DNA from: Corallochytrium limacisporum
Taxonomy: Eukaryota > Opisthokonta
NCBI GenBank assembly: GCA_002811645.1
Contig: PDIP01000153.1
Coordinates: 1-23,796, forward strand
Direction: 5' to 3'
DNA length: 23,796 nucleotides
Part shown: piece after piece, positions 9,695 to 19,119 of the stretch
How the letters are laid out: each line of letters opens with the position of its first letter
Position numbering within the stretch: position 1 is the stretch's first letter
Position numbers and translations under genes: made by a program
The notes under the pieces: model-generated
Told to the model about the DNA's origin: nothing
What the model saw: only the letters and a program-made list of their open reading frames with translations
Databases searched by the model: none

Positions 9695-11281
9695 CTAATG
9701 ACAAAAATCGGAACTGTGTTCGCAAAGCAAGTTTGCAACAAAGATTCTAACCTGTCCTCTCATTTCGTCCACTCCTTGTGCTTCGCCGTCAGACGGCAAA
9801 AGCATATCTGCACAATGAGCGGATGCAGGATTGAAAACCGTAGAGAGATCTGGAGAATCAGGGTCGAGAACGCTTAGAACGTGCCAGGGGTCGATGCCTC
9901 CGTTCACGAAGAGGACGCTGGATCCTGCGTACGCTTTACCGCCATAACGACGATTGAGTTCGGATGTGGGAGGACGATTCAAGGTTCCGTACAAGTCCTC
10001 GCACAGTTGGAGATAGTACGTCAAGTCAAGACCTGTTCCAAATATATCGTACTTTCCGTTCTTTTTCTCTGTCCCGTCAGTGGTCTGATAGTATCCAAAT
10101 TCGTAGCAAGTTTGCCAGAGCCAGCTGCGATCTGCCAGGTCGGACGGGTCGGTGGGATGGCGCAAAGCCTTGACAGTGGAGTCATAGGACGTGTCGATGC
10201 AGTCGCCGTCGGCCGTCGGGAAGATTTGGTCGTATGTTTGCGCCAATGCGAGGAGGTCATCCTTCGGTGCATTCTGGCCATTGAGAGCATTGCAAAAGTC
10301 CGCCACGGTGGGTTGTCCAGGAAGCTCTGAATTGTACTGAGTCATCCCCATGATGTTACCGGCTAGGAAACTAACCACGGTTGCGTCATCCATAACATCC
10401 GGCTTCACGCTACAGAGATGGAAAGCATCGGCTAGATTTTGACGGTCGTCCGTGTCCTGATCATTGAGAATGGCATCGATGGCACTGAATGCGCTGCGCA
10501 CACGATTTTTACAAGCATTGCCTCCAAAGAATTGTAGAGCATGTGCAACTACCTCCAGATACTGGTAAAAGTCCGTTTCAGCCTCCACCGGTGCACTACT
10601 GGCAACGCTACCGATCACCAAATGCGGATACTTCAACCTATACCACGCACTCAGATTACCCGGGTAGCTACCTCCGAACACGATCACTGGTGTGCCCTTG
10701 GGGACATCAAATTTTTTCAAGGCCCACGCTTGGAAACGGGCCAAGTCCTCGAGGGCCTGGGCGCTGTTTAAATACTCCAGACTTCGTACACTCAGGTCAG
10801 GCAGTGGCTGTGATTCGCCATAGAAGCGATGTTCAGGGGCCAGCAAAAGTGCACCATGCTCTTTAGCCAACTCGACGTAGTACATGGAGCTAACATAGCC
10901 TATGCTAATCGGACCTTCCCCTCCAATTTGAATAAAGACAGGGCCAGTTTGGTTGTAGAAATCGGTTCTCCATGCATATCGCTGGCTCCAAAACTGTTCA
11001 TCGGAGAGGTCGAAGTGGTCTAGTCGCTGATTATGGTAGAAGTCCATCCCCATCGTGCCATTCGAGTCCTGATTAGAATTCGACTCTTCTACAGAGCCAT
11101 CAGCGAGCTGTTGCCCCTCCCAACGTTCCAATACGTAACTGATACCACCCCTATGCGACTTTGCATGAATACCTGCAGATTTCGTGCGCGGTGTCGTCTC
11201 TTCCTTTGTTGGCTGGGCAGTCGTCTTGGCAGCCGCCTGGCAAATTACAGCCAAGAGTAACGGGAAGACAAAGCAATGCAT
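9695..11281 (-). CDS. Secreted S28 serine peptidase (PRSS16 / prolyl carboxypeptidase-like)
   Basis: A 528-residue protein read from the ATG at 11281; the frame also opens three codons upstream at a TTG, which I did not use. A signal peptide covers about 1-19, followed by a Thr/Ser/Lys-rich stretch to about 78. The S28 entry motif NQRLDHFD is at 84-91. The catalytic set is visible: nucleophile Ser205 in GGSYPG, Asp464 in NGGIDPWH and His489 in SAHCADM. Other family hallmarks are IGGEGP (119-124) and EHRFYGES (150-157). Several Cys suggest disulfides, and there is an N-glycosylation sequon at N110. S28 enzymes remove residues or dipeptides after proline, or act as thymus-type serine proteases, in acidic compartments or outside the cell. 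The motifs fit the PRSS16-like side of the family; exact specificity cannot be read. The start context GTTCAAAATG resembles that of the CRP genes. Confidence 0.93.
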   Translation of the reverse strand: MHCFVFPLLLAVICQAAAKTTAQPTKEETTPRTKSAGIHAKSHRGGISYVLERWEGQQLADGSVEESNSNQDSNGTMGMDFYHNQRLDHFDLSDEQFWSQRYAWRTDFYNQTGPVFIQIGGEGPISIGYVSSMYYVELAKEHGALLLAPEHRFYGESQPLPDLSVRSLEYLNSAQALEDLARFQAWALKKFDVPKGTPVIVFGGSYPGNLSAWYRLKYPHLVIGSVASSAPVEAETDFYQYLEVVAHALQFFGGNACKNRVRSAFSAIDAILNDQDTDDRQNLADAFHLCSVKPDVMDDATVVSFLAGNIMGMTQYNSELPGQPTVADFCNALNGQNAPKDDLLALAQTYDQIFPTADGDCIDTSYDSTVKALRHPTDPSDLADRSWLWQTCYEFGYYQTTDGTEKKNGKYDIFGTGLDLTYYLQLCEDLYGTLNRPPTSELNRRYGGKAYAGSSVLFVNGGIDPWHVLSVLDPDSPDLSTVFNPASAHCADMLLPSDGEAQGVDEMRGQVRIFVANLLCEHSSDFCH

Positions 11282-11385
11282 TTTGAACAACGGATATGTT
11301 TACGTCCTTTGTAGCAACAAATTTCTTGGAACGGCCACGTAAATGGTTAATTTCGCTTTCCTGTCAGAACGTGTTCCGCAGATCA

Positions 11386-11395
11386 CTTTAAATAG
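11386..11395 (-). promoter_or_regulatory. TATA-like box of the S28 gene
   Basis: The minus strand reads CTATTTAAAG, 113 bp before the ATG at 11281. It is the same core (TATTTAA) and distance range as at the CRP genes. Confidence 0.5.
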
Positions 11396-11454
11396 TTCGC
11401 CGAGTGATCTTGTATGGATCACATGTATAATTTACTGAAGGCCAATGACTGTTT

Positions 11455-11474
11455 GTCTCTCTCTCTCTCCCCCT
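11455..11474. repeat. CT microsatellite
   Basis: A run of CT dinucleotides grading into C-rich sequence, about 175 bp upstream of the S28 start. Confidence 0.8.
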
Positions 11475-11727
11475 CGTCTACTTTACATGTGCAAATTAGG
11501 CACACAAATGAGTCCTGCGCACCTTGCTCAGATATGGTCTTCGGCTCTCGTGCTAACTTCTGTTTAATCTGGTGTATGCAGACTTTGTGGTCGATCCATC
11601 CGCGCATCCTCTCACATACTCTTGTTGGCTATGGCGACACCATGGACTCCGTAGCCGCGGTACAGGTAAGGTCGAGGGAAAAAAGAATTGGAAGGTAGGT
11701 GGGGCAGGAAGAGTGCGCACAGTGGGG

Positions 11728-11940
11728 GACGGGGACCCCCCACCCGGGGGGGGGGGACAGGGAACAGGGGCGTAAATCGGAATCCCCCTTTGAGCTGATT
11801 GCGGAAGGAAAGGGAGAAACAAGGCCGCCATAGTGCGGCACCTCCACCTGCATCGGTAAAAGGACGAGTACAGGATTACACACCAAATCCCGCGGGTGGG
11901 GTACACCCCCCCCCTCCCCCGGGGGAGTAGGGGGAGGGGC
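11728..11940. repeat. Pair of G/C-tract inverted-repeat blocks
   Basis: GGGGACCCCCC and ACCC-G11 (11731-11756), then C9TC5-G5 plus GTAGGGGGAGGGG (11906-11939). Each block can fold on itself, and each is followed by GGGGCGTAAAT. They may be diverged copies of one short element or G-quadruplex-forming DNA. Confidence 0.45.
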
Positions 11941-12909
11941 GTAAATGAGTTCAGCAGAAAAGGGAAGTTTCTGCTTCGGATGGAATTTTCGACCTTGCAC
12001 GGGCCGAAAATTCGCAAGGGGGCGGTAAGGGCCGCATGTACCGACGTAGACCGTTGGTCGTCACAAATCTTGCGCAAGGTACAATTCGGCCATCAGAAGT
12101 TTGAGACGGATTGTGAATGGAAACCGGCGGGTTGGGTGAGGAAAGCCTTATACGCTCACGTGACAAGCCTGCGAATGAAACGACACTGCAAATTACCACC
12201 GATCTCCTACCCACCCAAATCGCCAAAGCCAAGTTACGTCAGATCGGAAGAGTAAGAGTATGAGTTCTCGGAGCAACATTGGGGCAGGAATTGGATGCTC
12301 TACCCGCTCTGTTTTCTTCCAGAGGGTGTTAATTATTTATTTACTAGTATGGGGTGCGCACTCGTGTTGGTCTGTTGCTGTGTTCCATTTATCAGGTCGC
12401 CTTGTTCAATGACACGTCAACATGCTCCAGAACTTGTGTACATAAGCCAGATACTATCAACCTTATTCATGGAGAAACTGTTGGATTGACTCTATAAGCT
12501 CCCGTTAGATCTCAAAGAAAAGGATATGAATAGTTGCAGGGTGTTAAGGCAATTAGAAACCCAACTCAAAGTAAACTGTTGCCGAGCTCCATGGTTCATA
12601 CTCAGTGTATTTCACGCAGCGTGCGCTCCGGGCAAGCCACCAGACGAACTCGTCACATGGGATCAGTGAGGTTTGGGGAATGGCAACGTCTCTTGTGTTT
12701 CTGGTCTTCGAGGGGTTTCACACCTGCCTCCAACATGGCAAATTCAATGTATTGGAACTTTTATCATGAATGAACATGCGTGTGGCCGGGACAGTACTCA
12801 AGTTTTCTACGGATAAATTCAGCTTCACAATTTTGTTTACCCGTATAAATACAAGGTGACTGAATTAAGGATCCTTTGATCTCGGAAACAGGGTACGAAG
12901 TCACAGAGT

Positions 12910-13335
12910 CTATTGCCAGTGGCAAGGATCCACGGGGTCGTCACAACGGTTCTTGCATATGGGCTGTTTGCTCGGGTTCGCTTGAGGTTTGCACCAGCCT
13001 CCCTTACACCAAGCATCAAAGGAGCACCTTTCGCCGATGTCTGCCGCATGCTCACTGTCTGGGTTTACGGCGCAGTAATTGTTAAGACAGAAGCCCGAGA
13101 AGCACTCACTGTCCAGAGAGCATGGGGCATTAATGCGACGGTGTTCGCCGAGATCCATGCACGTACCTAGGTACTTTCCGCCCACGAAATCAAAGGCACA
13201 GCCATTGTAATCACAGCATTCGTATCCTGTAGTGCAAGCTTCACCCACTTTCTGGCAATGCCCATCCTTGACGATGGGAGAGGCGGTAGCCATACCGACA
13301 AGAGCACTGAGAGCAATGGCAAAGAAAGTTTTCAT
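12910..13335 (-). CDS. CRP-A: secreted cysteine-rich protein, knottin-like spacing
   Basis: A 141-residue protein with a signal peptide of about 18 residues (MKTFFAIALSALV start, ATA before SPIV). The mature part has the family framework: C-x6-C-x5-CC-x4-C-x12-C, then RINAPC, C-x5-C-x4-C-x4-C, a 15-residue loop, CSFDAWCKGGWC and one more Cys. The first six cysteines have the spacing of an inhibitor cystine knot; disulfide pairing is not proven. Unlike its four relatives it has 16 mature cysteines, with an extra pair near the C terminus (in NRCDDP and DPCHWQ). It keeps the DP-x-HW tail. It carries the shared leader element and a TATTTAA box. It is the most downstream member of the minus-strand series and separated from CRP-B by about 2 kb. 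The role of the family is unknown; secretion is inferred. Confidence 0.9.
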   Translation of the reverse strand: MKTFFAIALSALVGMATASPIVKDGHCQKVGEACTTGYECCDYNGCAFDFVGGKYLGTCMDLGEHRRINAPCSLDSECFSGFCLNNYCAVNPDSEHAADIGERCSFDAWCKGGWCKPQANPSKQPICKNRCDDPVDPCHWQ

Positions 13336-13365
13336 ATTGAACAGGGATCGGTTGGTTAGATCAGG
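13336..13365 (-). promoter_or_regulatory. CRP leader element upstream of CRP-A
   Basis: Minus strand: CCTGATC box (13359-13365), a 13-nt step, CCGATC variant box (from 13346), then CTGTTCAAT joined to the ATG. The nearer box is 11 nt from the start codon, as in all five family genes; this copy has one mismatch (CGATC for TGATC). Confidence 0.75.
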
Positions 13366-13439
13366 TGAGAACTTTGAAATGACAAAAGCAAATTGGTTAG
13401 AAATTCTCGAATACGATCAGACTTGACCCGCGGTACATG

Positions 13440-13449
13440 TTTAAATACC
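13440..13449 (-). promoter_or_regulatory. TATA-like box of CRP-A
   Basis: The minus strand reads GGTATTTAAA, 112 bp before the ATG at 13335. Confidence 0.6.
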
Positions 13450-15288
13450 TTTGTTTGCATCACCGGTCCTCCACTGTCAACGTTGATTGTGTCGAAGTTT
13501 GCAATCACGGGGGTAACCGGGAGGCACCACCGCCAAGGTGGCTCCCGAAGCGATCCCCTTCTCCGCGATCCAGCAGTATTACCCAATTTGGCATGAACGA
13601 CTCATATGATTCGATGTGTTCCTGCAACCCACACCATGCGCAACAACCGCAGAGATTGTACTTTGATACTGCACCCGTGTCGTTCTGGGACTGAGGGGAA
13701 TGCTCTTACCAGATTGTAGAATATATAGCAAAGCTTTGCCTATGACATGCTTGTCCCTTGCCTTACACAAATCTCTTTCTTTTCGGAGGTTAGCTGCTGC
13801 TCCTGGGGGGGTCTCCGAACACGGGCCCAACCCCTTCAATTCCTCACTCGCCCTCTCCCTCTCTCTCCCTCTCTCCCTCTCTCTCTCGGTTTCCTAGGGC
13901 CTCCCTGATTTCCTGGGTACCACCGGTCGGTGGCGACACCTTCAGAAGGCCGAAGCGAATGTGCGGAAAATTTCTTGAGTGCGACAACCCGCAGAGAGCT
14001 CCCTCACGAACCACATTACAATTGTACACAAGTCGAAGGAGGCGATATACTTTGGTGTGTATTCTCTCTTTCTTTGGTCGATTGATCGCTTTGGTTTTTG
14101 AATTCGGCATGACACGTCCATGGTCAATAACATGGGCATCGCAGAGCGTGAGATGTCCAGGATTTTGAGAAAACCGAGATAGCTCGAAGGATTGATGGCC
14201 ACAGTTCATTGGGTTGATTGTCCGAGAGGGCGCGGCCTCAGGACTGGGCAAAGGTGGAAAACAAGCAAAATGAGACAGAGACCGCTTGGGGTACCATCGC
14301 CGTGCGGTCCCTCGAGGGTCGTAGTCTCATCCTTTGCTAATGCAACCGCGGGCTTATTTTCCCGGCGCCCTTCCGTTGGCATTTCACCGATGGGTCCCCA
14401 CCGAGGGAAGAAACTTACGGGCAGGTTTTCAGATTTCGCGAAGGACTGCTGGGTATTTCACTATGCTATCAGAGAATCCAAACTTCGGGTGCGATAACAA
14501 TACCGCCATCTGAAGCGGAAAATTCGGAGCGGGATTCCGCTGTTGTGGCCAATAAACACTGTGGTTTGGAACCGCGATTGTAGCGTTCAGAGCTTCCACG
14601 TCTTGACCGTGATTTCAGCTTGAACGCTTAGTCAGGACCACGGCGGCGACAAGGGGATTGTCCGACGGACCCCTATTTTGCATTAGTCATGCGCCGCACC
14701 TGAAAATGCAGATACTGAGGTCCCGCCGTTCAGTCCCGCCAACAGCGTCCTTGTTGATAGATCTCAATTATAACGTCCCGGACGTGACAACGGGTTGCAC
14801 TAACAACCTTGTGAATGTCAGTAGCACTACCGTAGAGGTCAATCAGGCACCGCCCATCATGTTGGTATGGTGGCTGGGCCATCATCATTGTCACTAAGGA
14901 AACGACTCACAATCTCAGAGACTACAGTCGGTCACCAACGACAACACAAGCCATTGTCCAACGGTCAAAAGAATATATGGCTCATCCTCCCATTAAATTT
15001 CAAGACGATCAAGATACTAATTGCTCTCAAACTTCACTTTATTGCTCTTGTCACTCATATCCTGTCTTTGGTATGAAAATCCAAGGTGTGTCTCCAAAAT
15101 GCAAAATCTGTGTCAAATAGAGCATGGAGTTCGAGGCAGAAATTTTACCAAAGACTACTGTGTGGTATGACCGCATGCACTGGGCATGACTCGGAGTGTA
15201 CGTGGGTGACGTTGCAAGCAATTTTCAAGCAGAAACAGTACCTGCAATGATTTCATCCAATTGTGGATTCCTCAAAGTTCCGACTTAT
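13450..15288. other. Gene-free stretch upstream of CRP-A
   Basis: Short frames only. It holds a long CT/CCCTCT tract (about 13851-13888) and a 7-base G run near 13805. No copy of the roughly 70-bp upstream element found at CRP-B, -C and -D was recognised. Confidence 0.5.
13851..13888. repeat. CT/CCCT simple-sequence tract
   Basis: About 38 bp of nearly pure pyrimidine made of CT and CCCTCT units. An open frame across it on the minus strand encodes only an Arg/Glu repeat and is rejected. Confidence 0.85.
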
Positions 15289-15708
15289 TTACCATTTCGT
15301 GGGGTCGGTAGGGTGGTTGATTCGGTCCGCGCAGGTGGGTGCATTCTTAGAATTGCTTTCATCTGGTTTGCACCAACCTCCCTTGCACCAAGAATCAAAT
15401 GAGCATGCATGGCCATCCTCAAACAGAGGCCCGTCCGCTTGAGGTGCACAGTGGAAGTTCGTGCAGGTGTACGAAAAGCAGTCGTCGTCAACTTTGCACG
15501 GGGCGTTAATACGAGCGTACGGGGCCAACTCATTGCAAACACCAACGTAGTTACCTCCCTTGTTCTGGAAAACGCAACCATTGTTGTTGCAACAGTCAGA
15601 TCCAGAGATACACACTTCGTTTGCTTCTTTGCATTCAGGTTCAGCGATGGGTGAAGCAGACGCCATTCCAGCCAGGGCACCGACGACAATGGTAAGCAAT
15701 GTCTTCAT
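15289..15708 (-). CDS. CRP-B: secreted cysteine-rich protein, knottin-like spacing
   Basis: A 139-residue protein with a signal peptide of about 18 residues (MKTLLTIVV start, ASA before SPIA). There are 14 mature cysteines in the family framework: C-x6-C-x5-CC-x4-C with a following Cys, ARINAPC, three more in x5/x4/x4-type spacing, then CSFDSWCKGGWC and a last Cys. The tail DPTKW ends at the stop codon. The FEDGHACSFD segment before the third cysteine cluster matches CRP-D (FENGHSCSFD) more than CRP-C, although CRP-D is otherwise closest to CRP-C. It carries the leader element and a TATTTAA box. A copy of a short element shared with CRP-C and CRP-D lies about 850 bp upstream. Function is unknown. 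Confidence 0.9.
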   Translation of the reverse strand: MKTLLTIVVGALAGMASASPIAEPECKEANEVCISGSDCCNNNGCVFQNKGGNYVGVCNELAPYARINAPCKVDDDCFSYTCTNFHCAPQADGPLFEDGHACSFDSWCKGGWCKPDESNSKNAPTCADRINHPTDPTKW

Positions 15709-15738
15709 GTTGAACAGAGATCAGGTGACGATATCAGG
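15709..15738 (-). promoter_or_regulatory. CRP leader element upstream of CRP-B
   Basis: Minus strand: CCTGATA variant box (15732-15738), a 13-nt step, CCTGATC box (15719-15725), then CTGTTCAAC joined to the ATG. The nearer box is 11 nt from the start. The distal box has one mismatch. Confidence 0.75.
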
Positions 15739-15837
15739 CAAACGTTCTGGTAATGAATAAAAAACTAGCCGCTTGTATAATACTTGAGCACAGTTAAGCT
15801 GAAGAATGGGCACCCTGTTGATCCACATACACTCACA

Positions 15838-15847
15838 TTTAAATACG
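15838..15847 (-). promoter_or_regulatory. TATA-like box of CRP-B
   Basis: The minus strand reads CGTATTTAAA, 137 bp before the ATG at 15708. Confidence 0.6.
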
Positions 15848-17074
15848 TTTTGAGCCGACGCAAGTGACATCGACGGTGCTGTGTCCGTAGGGTAGGAAAT
15901 CGGACACATAAGGCTACCCGCGGCAGCATCCCTATCAAAGAGACACACGCAAACAAAATTTTACATCAATCCAAAACAGAAGCTGGAACGGATGGACAAG
16001 GAAGCTCCAATTCCATGAGAGTCCCGTGCTTTCACTATGAACCCAGGACGACAGATCGTCCTGTGCGTGCCCCCCCCCCCCAAAACACCCCAGGGGCCTT
16101 TCCCCGGGGGTGAGGAGAACCCTGCTCCGTGAAGAATTACCTATTTCGGTATCCATCGAAAGCTCTCCCCGCTAGGACGGCGTACCTCAGTTCCCACCTT
16201 CCTTTGAGGTGCAGACAATGGAATGCATCTCAAACACTAAATCTGTGGTCGGTGGTGACACTGATATGGGGTTTCCAGCGTGCATTCATGTGACCAGAAT
16301 AATCTAAAAAAAAATCTACATGGTTCACTGCCCAGAAATTGCATGCCCGTGCGATGGCAGGTAGCGGCTCCAGTCTCACGAAGTCTTGGATCGCTTTTCA
16401 GTCAACGCTCAGACCAGATAACTTGCGCAACTGGGAGTGGTACTTGCAGTATACTAAACGGCTGCTGTCGGCCACGCTCATGGGGCTCTGCAGACCGAGA
16501 AGGGGGGGGGGCCGGGGCAAAATTTTGCGATTCCTGCCCCCACCGTTGGTTTGGAATGTTGCTGGCAACAGTTTTTGGTGTTTTCACAAAGGGGGCGCGG
16601 CCGAGGCCTCTGGTTGCAAAGGAGCGATGGTGGGGCCTGGGGTCCCAATTGCAATGGACTGTCGAGCCCCTGGACACTTTGCCGGGATACTTTTGGGTAG
16701 TGAATTGCTACGTGGTGACCTCAATTTCTCTAGGGCCGGAACCCACATGAAGAATTCTCTGCGCGAGTCGTATGGCGGCACCACGCGGTCCTACGTGGAG
16801 CTTGGGCAGGCACGCAGAACGGCTCCGGACGGACTAGCAAGATCAGCAGAAACTGGACGCACACAATTTTTGCTATCCCTTCATCTAAAGGAATGCATAC
16901 CCGGAGCAAGGTTGGAATCTGAAATGATACCAGTACCCCAATTGGTAGGCGCCAAGAGACGAATTGGACGATAAAGGATTGGCACGGTTCATGGCACAAG
17001 CAGGATCATAGGCTGTATCCTGTACAAATTCACATTCTTCACGGATCTTGTTATCCGGGGATGGAGCCACTGAG
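15848..17074. other. Gene-free stretch upstream of CRP-B
   Basis: It contains a 12-base C run (16070-16081), a 10-base G run (16502-16511) and a copy of the upstream element shared with CRP-C and CRP-D (16531-16600). A 211-codon open frame (16339-16974, plus) crosses these repeats; it begins at TTG and has no recognisable feature, so it is not called. Confidence 0.5.
16531..16600. repeat. Upstream element copy 1 (CRP-B)
   Basis: It shares the order TTGC-ATTCC-GCCC, then GTTGCTnGCAACAGTT, then a CACAAA/GGGGGCG end with copies at 18612-18693 and about 20508-20588. The core lies about 850 bp upstream of the CRP-B start. The alignment was made by eye. Confidence 0.45.
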
Positions 17075-17181
17075 ACACTGCTACACTCAGCAACACCTAC
17101 GTGGGCGTACCGCCTAACCCATTCCAGTGAATGAAAAGTTGGTGCTGCTCACTATGGAAACAGTTCTGAAAATGCAGTATT

Positions 17182-17222
17182 GTCAGTCGGGCGGAAAGCA
17201 CGTTGATCAACAGCCGACTGAC
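17182..17222. repeat. Conserved inverted repeat 3' of CRP-C
   Basis: GTCAGTCGG (17182-17190) and CCGACTGAC (17214-17222) are perfect complements around a 23-nt loop that itself contains the palindrome GTTGATCAAC. The same stem is kept in the CRP-D copy (19120-19160). It lies beyond the putative AATAAA, so it may be outside the transcript. Confidence 0.55.
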
Positions 17223-17332
17223 CAGCTTCGACAAGGACGGACCTGCCAGTCGTAGGCTGGCTGCATATAGATGGCGGGAGCTTCAAGGGAAGAACAAATT
17301 CATTTTAGGAAAACAATTGTATCGTATATAGA

Positions 17333-17338
17333 TTTATT
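17333..17338 (-). promoter_or_regulatory. Candidate polyadenylation signal of CRP-C
   Basis: The minus strand reads AATAAA about 48 bp past the stop codon. It is conserved at the same place in CRP-D. Confidence 0.5.
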
Positions 17339-17385
17339 GTATCAAGGTTTGCATGCGGGTCGACCGTGGATGCCTGCCATAGACT

Positions 17386-17826
17386 TCAGAGGTTTCTTAA
17401 CCACTTCGCTGGATCCTCCGGATAGTCAGCACGATCCGCACATGTGGGTCGGCTCTCGGGGTCTTCGTATTTGCACCAACCTCCAGCACAGTGAGCATCC
17501 CATGAACATTCTTCACCGTCTGCCCGAGGTACCGGATTGCCATAGCTTGGACCAGGGGCGCAGTGGTTGTTTTGGCAGTTGGAGGTCCAGCACTCCGAGT
17601 CATCAGTACAAGGGGCATTCATACGAACATACTGACCATCCATGCTGGTGCACTTACCAACCCAGTTTCCATACCCCGGGTTATCAAAGACGCATGCATT
17701 GAAGTCACAACAGTCAATTCCGGAAGTGCATGATTGTCCAGGTGCCTGACATTCAGTTTCAACAATGGGTGAAGCGGTCACAATGCCGACAAGGGCACTG
17801 ACAGCAAGAGTAATAAAGACCTTCAT
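17386..17826 (-). CDS. CRP-C: secreted cysteine-rich protein, duplicated with CRP-D
   Basis: A 146-residue protein with a signal peptide of about 18 residues (MKVFITLAVSALV start). There are 14 mature cysteines: knottin-like C-x6-C-x5-CC-x4-C-plus-C, VRMNAPC, the x5/x4/x4 group, CSWDAHCAGGWC and a last Cys. The first 45 residues and the last 25 nearly match CRP-D, while about 65 residues between them differ everywhere except the cysteines and a few framework residues. After the family's terminal KW it has four extra residues (LRNL): compared with CRP-D, one additional T after the TGG codon removes the TAA and the frame runs on to TGA. It carries the leader element with both boxes perfect, a GGTATTTAAG box and a candidate AATAAA. 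Function is unknown. Confidence 0.9.
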   Translation of the reverse strand: MKVFITLAVSALVGIVTASPIVETECQAPGQSCTSGIDCCDFNACVFDNPGYGNWVGKCTSMDGQYVRMNAPCTDDSECWTSNCQNNHCAPGPSYGNPVPRADGEECSWDAHCAGGWCKYEDPESRPTCADRADYPEDPAKWLRNL

Positions 17827-17856
17827 ATTAAACGGTGATCAGGTTCTTTGATCAGT
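17827..17856 (-). promoter_or_regulatory. CRP leader element upstream of CRP-C
   Basis: Minus strand: CTGATC box (17850-17855), a 13-nt step, CCTGATC box (17837-17843), then a CGTTTAAT variant joined to the ATG. The nearer box is 11 nt from the start codon. Confidence 0.75.
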
Positions 17857-17940
17857 TGAATTATAAAAACTACTCGCTTCTAAATAGTCTGGAGTGGTTC
17901 AGAGAGCATTCACAGTCCCTTCATCTCTCCCATAATCTGA

Positions 17941-17950
17941 CTTAAATACC
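17941..17950 (-). promoter_or_regulatory. TATA-like box of CRP-C
   Basis: The minus strand reads GGTATTTAAG, 122 bp before the ATG at 17826, identical to the box at 2661-2670 on the plus strand. Confidence 0.65.
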
Positions 17951-18059
17951 TTTGGAGGCATGTTGTCTGACATCCACTGTCGCGTGTCAGTGATGTGTTT
18001 AATCGAAATTGTTTCCGCATCAGCAACACTGCTAATGAAACAGGTCCACTCAAACGGGA

Positions 18060-19013
18060 CGCACCAAAAGGCTACGCTTGATGTCCACAAGACGCACCAC
18101 ATGGTCTTCGAAGTACTCTGTAGCTTCGCAAATATAGTTGTGGTGGGAACAATATACCAAGCGACAGCTCAGTCCGGTCATATCACAGTATACAAAGAAA
18201 CACCCGATTTGGCATTGGTGTGGACAATTCCCATAGCCCAAGTGCAACGCTGGCACCTGTGGCAAAGGTACTTCCATTTGCGAATTGACACATTGGAAGA
18301 GATATAGTGACTTGGAACTCAAAACGGATGAACAGACGAAGACGATGAGATGCAAAAGCATGAGCAGAGACTGACCGCCTTGGCAAACTAATCCAGAAAG
18401 TGTGGTTTACCCACCTGTATATGTCATGCAAAGCGTCGGCGCACGCTATGGTCGTTGTGCTTCCGCCGACCAAGAAGTCCCTGTTCATCGTTGCCGTACC
18501 TAGCAGTCGGGCTGGGTTCTGTTGGGGCGTATCAAATTGCTTGGTGCGGTAAGTCCGGTACCAATTGCCTATACGAAAGTCTCACCATACCCATATCAAA
18601 TCATCCAGCGCACGATATTGCAATTCCCGCCCTCGCCCTGCCAGGTAGGTTGCTTGCAACAGTTGGGCTTTAGACACAAACGCGGGGGCGGATCTACCAG
18701 AAAAAGTCTCCCCCCCCCCCGGGGAGGGGAGGGATCGGAGAAAGCTGTGGTAAAGGCGACTCACCTAGCCCTATCCAAAGACGGGCACAATGCAGTTCCG
18801 GCTCGGACTTGACCACACAGTGCGTTGCATGGAGCCCCCGGGAAGAGTCAGCAAAAGTAGAAGCACAACAACTGCACTACATACGGCAGCTCAATCATGC
18901 AGTAGCACAAGATTACGACTTTCAGGACATTTACAACTGTGACGCGTAAACGAACCGATATGGGGATAAGGCAGCTGTTACAGCCACAGTACCGTTGGTA
19001 GCCTTGAATTGAT
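18060..19013. other. Gene-free part of duplication unit 1
   Basis: No convincing ORF. It contains upstream-element copy 2 (about 18612-18693), an 11-base C run (18710-18720) followed by a GGGGAGGGGAGGG block able to fold back on it, and weak similarity to the matching part of unit 2. Confidence 0.5.
18612..18693. repeat. Upstream element copy 2 (CRP-C)
   Basis: It contains GCTTGCAACAGTTGGG (from 18652), about 826 bp upstream of the CRP-C start, flanked by the same words as in copies 1 and 3. Confidence 0.5.
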
Positions 19014-19119
19014 ACACTGCTGCACTCCGCGACGCCTACGCAGGCATACCGCCTAACCCATTACAGTAAATGAAAAGTTGGTGCTGCTCACTATGGAAAC
19101 AGTTCTGAAATGCAGTATT

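Larger units (their letters stand above)
11400..12909. other. Gene-free stretch with G/C-tract hairpins
   Basis: It contains a CT microsatellite (11455-11474), an 11-base G run (11746-11756) preceded by C runs, and a 9-base C run (11906-11914) followed by G blocks. The word AGGGGCGTAAAT follows both G/C blocks (about 11766 and 11935), suggesting two copies of one element. The Pro/Gly-rich open frames here result from the C/G tracts and are not called. Confidence 0.5.
17075..19013. repeat. Tandem duplication, unit 1 (contains CRP-C)
   Basis: It aligns with 19014 to about 20950 at an offset of 1939 bp. Near-identity runs from about 17118 to 17505 (3' flank and C-terminal codons), breaks in the middle of the gene, and resumes from about 17690 through the signal-peptide codons, leader and TATA box to about 18050. 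Beyond that only islands remain (such as CCCGATTTGGCATTGG at 18203, matching 20131). Confidence 0.8.

Noticed and set aside
11553-12077. Pro/Gly-rich open frames
   Set aside because: Produced by translated C and G runs; no other coding feature.
13844-14251. Minus-strand frame with an Arg/Glu repeat tail
   Set aside because: The repeat is the translated CT microsatellite.
16339-16974. 211-codon plus-strand frame
   Set aside because: It starts at TTG, crosses a G run and the shared upstream element, overlaps another open frame, and shows no leader or motif. The best candidate to revisit if transcripts are found here.
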